Source: Cubamyces lactineus (lineage: Eukaryota > Basidiomycota > Agaricomycetes > Polyporales > Polyporaceae). From it: a stretch of 64,000 nucleotides of DNA. The stretch is from assembly GCA_022376465.1 (NCBI GenBank), contig JACDTU010000008.1, forward strand, positions 744,001 through 808,000. Reading direction: 5' to 3'. Position numbers and translations under genes: made by a program. Positions 59,089-64,000 of this stretch are shown here, piece by piece (the first letter of the stretch is position 1; every line of letters starts with the position of its first letter). A model generated the notes under the pieces. The model did not search any database, had not been told where the DNA came from, and saw only the letters and a program-made list of their open reading frames with translations.

Positions 59089-60776
59089 ATGTCATCTATA
59101 TTGAGTGGATTCAGGCGTATTGTCCAACCTCCTCCGGATGTCATTCCAACCACCCCCGGTTCTCCCAACGCGGCGTCTGGTAGTGCTTCGAGAGACCCCC
59201 TCTTCTTACCAGAGCCTGGCACCGACGGCGAAACACAATCGACTCCATCAGGGTCCACATCGGACTCAGGATGGACCCCAGGAAATCGCAGGCGACCTCG
59301 GGACGATGACACGTCTGACGTCGCAACCCTTCACGGCTCCATTCCTCCACCGATGGCGAAGCGTCTGAAGACGTACGCTCACAGCGTCTGCAACTCTCTC
59401 GAGCTGGACCCAGCAGCGCTCGATTCATTTGTTGAAGTGAGTATTCGTTGCATTTAACATGTGCTAGTCACTGATTCTCACATGGGCCGGGTACGATATG
59501 TATCAGTGTTCCTCTCTCCCTTTCATGCTGGTAGACATCATGGGAAACTTGTTGGCGGCACAGAAAATGTCAACGTACGACAGGGTTTTTCGGTATCTTC
59601 ACACGAAAGAATTCTCTGTAAGTCGACGTCGCTTCATGTGTGCAAACTCAACGTTGAGTTCCTCGATGCCAGGTCCCGTTCCAGAACCGGATCACAGCCT
59701 GTCTTTTGTCACCAAATCTAACGTCTTACTGCGGTCCTGCATTGACTGCACGACTTATTGTACGTTATCAACTACTACTCTGACCTGCTATACACTGAAC
59801 CCCAACTCCCGGTACGCCTCTAAGGACCTCATGCGGAAGGACCCGGCGGTGATGCGCGTGCCCGTGGAGGTGCTAGAGTACGATGCCCTCTTCGAGCAAG
59901 TAGCAGCTATGATACCTCAAGCACTGAGCGACGCTCGTGGCGCAATCAGAAACAAGGTTCGTCTTATGTGTCATGGCGCGATGACAACAAGACAATACTC
60001 ATAGTATGTTTTCGTAGTTGCTCTATTCCTTGGGCCCCGAAATAGTCAGTCAAGTAGTCAAACTCGCGAAAGGCGGCAAGACACTTGTACAACGGGCGCG
60101 GTTGTTGAACATAGCTGATCTCACGACGTCCATGATCCCGAAGACTCTGATCTTGGAGGTGAGGAGTAATCACTGGATGCGAGTTGCCTTCCTTGTAAGT
60201 TGCATCTATCTGCTGTCTTGGTGCTATCTGTCTAAGCTCGTCACCGCATATAGCGCGCCGCCCTGATGGAGTTTTATACCGTGGTACTGAAGTGTGGCCC
60301 CCTTGTGAGCAGCGCTCCGACGCCTGCCACTGCCACTGCCACTGCCACTCAGCCAACGTCGGCTCCCACCGATGCTCCGAGTCCGACCTCTCGATCAGCG
60401 AGCCCCAATCCCGATGCAAACGTGCCAGCGCCATCCGACGAGCAAGCCCAGTCCGATGACCCATCTACGGAGCAAACTCAGTTCCTCCTCCGAGACTATT
60501 GGCAATACGTCGACACTCAGCTTCTCGCTATGCGGAACATGGTCGTCGAGCAGAACAGCACCCAAGAAGACCAAGAGAACGCATGGCAAGAGTAAGTGCT
60601 ATGTTCCCATCTTCAGAACACCTCTGATGTCCAGCTCCTCCGTCAGATACTTCACCCAATTGCTGCAGGACGACATGAAGCTGTATAAAGGGAAGCATCC
60701 TGCAGGCCCGAAACCAACGAATACGATGCCCGCGTTCTCATACCAGGCCGTTATTGAGGAGCACATGATCTGGTGA
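59089..60776 (+). CDS. Accessory protein of the 9.5-kb element, function unknown
   Basis: Multi-exon plus-strand gene, partly resolved. Supported segments: 59089-59436 (MSSILSGFRRIVQPPPD... to SFVE, GTGAGT donor), about 59530-59617 (MLVDIMGNLLAAQ... to HTKEFS, GTAAGT donor), about 59669-59760, about 59790-59956 (NPNSRYASKDLMRK... to GAIRNK, GTTCGT donor), about 60018-60194 (LYSLGPEIVSQVVKLAKGG), about 60254-60591 (RAALMEFYTVVLKCG... Thr/Pro-rich, then LRDYWQYVDTQLLAMRN) and about 60647-60776 (YFTQLLQDDMKLY... ending EEHMIW). The acceptor of exon 2 does not fit the phase of exon 1 cleanly, so the model is provisional. The N-terminus is Pro/Ser-rich with a nuclear-type RRRPRDDD patch. It lies about 200 bp behind the transposase-like gene, in the same direction and inside the inverted repeats, hence probably an element-encoded partner. 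No known domain was recognised. Confidence 0.5.
60326..60350 (+). repeat. TGCCAC hexanucleotide tandem repeat
   Basis: Four consecutive units (CTGCCACTGCCACTGCCAC...) lie inside the Thr/Pro-rich part of the accessory gene and encode an Ala-Thr run. Confidence 0.7.
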
Positions 60777-61337
60777 GAGCTCGAGCAACCGACGGGGCGT
60801 CCAATATCCAATACGAAGTACTCTCGACGTCTTAATACCATTAATTGCTTTTCATGCACTATGCTTTACGATTGCTCTAGTTCAGTACTGTAGTTCCACA
60901 TTCTATTGTCCCGCGTATGCGATTCCAATAGCTAACCGATATCGCTTACATGCACCTATACTAATACATGGTTTCCCCAGACCTCGGGCATTGTACTGCG
61001 TAGACTCTGTCTAGTACTTGCCAGGGATGCGCCCAGCGTCTTCATGCTAACCTTTGTCTGACCCTGGGGCGTGGGTCTCTGTCCGAGGGCAGGGCGCAGA
61101 TATCTGCCCAATCCCAGAGGGCGAGTGTCTGCCTGTTCCCAGACGGGAAGTATCCGCCCGCGCTGTGTGATCCTACGGAGAGATATGTGAGAGAATCCCG
61201 GGCAAGCATCAGACGCTCGATATCACCCCAGTAAATACGGCGAGAGATCGGTCCGTAATGGGCTGCGCAAATACCAGGCCAGCCCTGCGTGCTGCCAACC
61301 TGATATCTGCGGCTCGCTGGTATCCCCCCGGTATCGC

Positions 61338-61355
61338 GCTCGTTTGGGCGTGTAG
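61338..61355 (-). repeat. Right terminal inverted repeat of the 9.5-kb element
   Basis: GCTCGTTTGGGCGTGTAG, the inverse of 51839-51856 with two mismatches. It is followed by CTACGC. Confidence 0.65.
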
Positions 61356-62153
61356 CTACGCCTGACTTCCCCGTGTCTATCCGCTCCTCGGTCCTGAATC
61401 CATCAGTACTCCGCAAATTCAATCTGCGCCTGTCAGGCGCGAGGACTCTCCGGAATTAACGAGCGAACGAACAGATTCTGACAAGGCGAGATGGGTGCAC
61501 AGCCTTGATTGACCTTGTGTCGTTTACTGTCTCTTCGCGGTGCTCCGATGCTCATGTCTTTGGGTTACTGTGCATCCTAGGTCGGTTGAGTCGGCGTGGA
61601 TTCAGCATCCCTCTCGTGCTAGGTCCGCCACGGGCAAACAACAGCACAGATTTAGATAACAAGGACCTTCCCTCCTTCATCCTCGTCGCCATCGAAGGAT
61701 TACAATTCGAAACCAACACCGCAGTGGCACAAGCGCGAAAAGAAGAGGAGGTCACATTGCCCATCCGAGCCCGCCGTCTTCCCACGGGCTTGCCTTCTTC
61801 TTGGGCCTTCCGAGATGCCACGGGCCACCCAGCATCAGCCGCAGGTGGATGGCAGATGTGGATGATCGCGAGCACTGGCATTGGCAGGGGCGGCTGTCAA
61901 TGTCTGCTCTCCCATCGCGCTTCTCGCCTGCTCGCCTGCGCCCGGAGCGATATCTGCACAAGGACGCGTTGGGAACATGGGACGAACGGGAAGCACGGGA
62001 GATGCCTGGGCGACTCTGAGCGACTCTGAGCGTCGCTTATAATCGCCGGGCGGATGCGCGCGGGCGGCCTACGTTTCGCCCGCCTGTCTTTGCGTGTCCC
62101 TTGTTTGTGTATCGTGATCTTCCGCTCCTTAGTGCCGTCGCTGGACTTCGGCG
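61356..62153. other. Intergenic region between the transposon and paralogue G
   Basis: About 800 bp containing the promoter of paralogue G. A 174-codon plus ORF (61505-62029) shows no family resemblance. The TGCGAACA motif found upstream of B, C, E and F was not seen here. Confidence 0.45.
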
Positions 62154-63782
62154 ATGGCTCGACAATGTAGGCTTGCGTCTCCTGGGGTGCTCATGAGACT
62201 CGGGCTTGCAGTTGTTTTCTTTTCCGTCTCGATCTCCTGGAAGGTCGCTGCGTTGGACGAGCCAGTGGCGAATTCATGCTCAGACCCGTCGTATTCTTGG
62301 GTACGTTCCAATCTCCAGCATCGGAGTGAACACGCAAGAATTTCATCGCCGCTTGCAGGCATACAACTCACAGGGCCAGTCGCCTTGCCAAGTAGCGTCT
62401 GAAGTCATGCAACCATGCGGTAACACTTATGGTAGGTCATATTCGACTATACATATTCATTTATACATTCAGCTTAGCGAGATCTACTAGGCAAAAACGA
62501 ATGTTATTGTAACCCAGTGACGTACTCGCTTTGGGCAGCATGCTCGTTGTGTAACGGACAAAGCCCCCACAGGTACGATCATGGGCCTCGACTCCGATTT
62601 CCATCTGACATTATGCATGTAGCTTCGGCCTGTATTTTAACGACGCGCAATGTGGAACCCAATACAGTTCACCGTGAGTAGCCAATCCATGAGTCTGCTC
62701 AGGTCGATACGAATTGACTCTGATTTTGCATTATCACGATAGACCATCCGATGGGCCTGACATCCCCAGTTGGGCAAGTATACAACTCATAGTGAGTCTC
62801 TCCAGCATCATTCCTTTGCGTGGTTGAGCTGATCCCTCGTAGAACGACGATACCTTTGATGTTGCGGCGGCTAAACAAGAGGCGGGGGGTGCGCAACGTG
62901 CGTGTTCCTTACTCCACGCGTCTCTGTGTCAGGTTCAATGACTGGTGTGATGTAGCCTCCAATTCGGCGTCGACTGACGGACATGCAGCTCTGCCCTCAA
63001 CACGGAGTCCTTCGCCTCATAGTAGTGATACTCCCGATAGAAGCCCTACAAATCCAGGAGGTTCTCCGACACCGTCACCGTCGCAGTCGAGCTCTGCCGC
63101 GCAGTCATCTATGCCATCGCCACCAACCGATGTAGTTAGTCAACAGACCAGTTCACTGCCAAATCACGAAATCCAGACAGGAAGTTCGCCTACCAGTGCA
63201 ACTGCTGGCCGACTATCGGGACCTCAACCTGCTGCCCCCGCAGTGTCTGGCCAGTCACCTCCCCGACCGACGGCAGCACCCTACACCACTGGCTTCCTGC
63301 AGTCTTCACGATCTGGGGTTGGCTCTCCCAATACAGAGGGCCGTGCACAACCGAGCACGTCGCCACCACCAACTTACGGCTCGATACAGTCTGCCAGAGG
63401 CGGCTCTCGGAACCACATGGGTGCTATCATCGCTGGTGCCGTAGCTAGCGTCGTCCTGCTCCTGATTGCTGCCTTCGTTGCGCTTTGCGTCGTCCGTCGG
63501 CGGCGGCGGCGTCGTAACGCGAAGGAAGCGCTAATCGCGAGTGGCCCACTGGAATGGTGGATGCGCCCCGGAGGGACTCCCATATGGCACCCGGATCCGG
63601 AGCAGTCTGAGTGCAGGACGATCGAACCAGAGGTGCGTACTCTTCCACTTGCCGTAGAAATATTACTGATCAAGACGGTCAACGCGCAGCCTGAAGAGGC
63701 AGAGTCGGAGGTCTCCACTTTGCCTGGTGATGACGTCTCTGAGAAGAAATCCGTCAAATACGGCAACTACCCTGATTTCTGA
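62154..63782 (+). CDS. Eight-cysteine receptor-like membrane protein, paralogue G (lacks the DPDDP exon)
   Basis: Plus-strand exons: 62154-62300, 62359-62431, 62491-62572, 62623-62673, 62743-62791, 62843-62897, 62956-63782 (427 residues). Exons 2-6 have the same lengths as in paralogue F. Signal peptide MRLGLAVVFFSVSISW, then C-SDPSYSW, AYNSQGQSPCQV, CYCNPVTYSLWAACSLC, AQC, IPSWASIQLI and NDDTFDVAAAKQ. The Ser/Pro/Thr stalk is longer than in F. The membrane span is MGAIIAGAVASVVLLLIAAF (about 308-330), followed by seven Arg. Unlike the other five copies, the tail does not end in the YTMKLY donor junction. The frame continues to SVKYGNYPDF and stops, and no DPDDP exon is visible in the remaining 220 bp. 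Either the motif exon was lost or the tail was replaced, so signalling or sorting through that motif may be absent. Confidence 0.82.
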
Positions 63783-64000
63783 GGTCACACGCAGGCTCAC
63801 TGCCCTATCCTGCATCTTCAGCATTGGGTGGAACAGAGCATGTAAGTGCTTTGACATACGCAGACGCTAAGGCTCTTGAAGCTGATCTGATGCGTCAAGT
63901 GCTTACCTCGCTCACTACATGGTGTACCGTGAAGACGCCCTGCGGGTCCATCAAGGTCGTCCTCGCTCACACTTCGTTCTCTCATAGCACTCAGCCAGTA
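63783..64000. other. Region downstream of paralogue G, window end
   Basis: The last 218 bp presumably hold the 3' untranslated region of paralogue G. No sequence resembling the DPDDP exon of its relatives is present, and no other gene is recognised. Confidence 0.5.

Larger units (their letters stand above)
51839..61355 (+). mobile_element. Candidate autonomous DNA transposon, 9.5 kb (CMC/Plavaka-like by inference)
   Basis: Bounded by 18-bp inverted repeats, CTACACGGCCAAACGAGC and, inverted at the right end, CTACACGCCCAAACGAGC. Both subterminal regions are rich in GATATC-C/T-GCC-like motifs (51840-52140 and 61080-61330), as expected of transposase-binding arrays. Inside lie an apparently intact 14-exon transposase-like gene (54197-58894) and a second multi-exon gene (59089-60776), both on the plus strand. 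The outer 2 kb on the left contain no clear gene. I could not see a target duplication next to the repeats, so the exact borders may be off by a few bases. Superfamily is inferred from the transposase-like protein and general layout, not proven. Confidence 0.6.

Overview
The window reads as a gene-rich stretch of a basidiomycete nuclear chromosome, most likely an agaricomycete of the polypore type. The signs are dense, short (about 50-65 bp) GT-AG introns, tiny exons, a GC-rich background, and several protein families typical of that group. No bacterial operon logic, rRNA, tRNA or CRISPR array was recognised. Gene models below were built by hand from splice signals and reading-frame continuity; exon phases close exactly in nearly all of them.

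Layout. 1-475: 3' end of the gene for ribosomal protein eL18. 1673-5778: two tandem aldo/keto reductase genes of the pyridoxal-reductase type with identical exon lengths. 5.8-12.8 kb: gene-poor, with a 764-bp hAT-like non-autonomous transposon (8115-8878) flanked by a perfect 8-bp target duplication. 12.8-26.9 kb: housekeeping and regulatory block, with an ATF/CREB-type bZIP factor (+), a large Ser-rich protein carrying a medium-chain-reductase-like C-terminus (+), a NUG1-type ribosome-biogenesis GTPase (-), and a heme-dependent N-demethylase-like (DUF3445) protein (-) whose frame breaks at one junction.

27.8-44.1 kb and 62.2-63.8 kb: the most interesting part. Six paralogous genes (five on the minus strand, one on the plus strand) share one architecture: signal peptide, small ectodomain with eight conserved cysteines spread over exons 1-4, a long Ser/Thr/Pro stalk, one membrane span followed by a run of Arg, and a cytoplasmic tail. 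In five of six the tail ends in a separate phase-0 exon encoding a nearly invariant DPDD-P-S/T-T-Y/F-PP motif. Intron phases are identical in all six (0,1,2,2,0,1 and then 0), so they arose by duplication. I do not recognise a described function. They look like single-pass receptor-like or wall-sensor-like proteins. An oppositely oriented cytochrome P450 (36.4-38.8 kb) sits inside the array.

46.2-47.0 kb: a small conserved protein of unknown function (-). 51.8-61.4 kb: a 9.5-kb candidate DNA transposon bounded by 18-bp inverted repeats (16/18 identical). It carries an apparently intact 14-exon transposase-like gene and a second accessory gene. It separates two closely related members of the receptor-like family that lie in opposite orientation. 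Long purine-rich tracts lie upstream, on the sense strand, of both the bZIP gene and the 46-47 kb gene.
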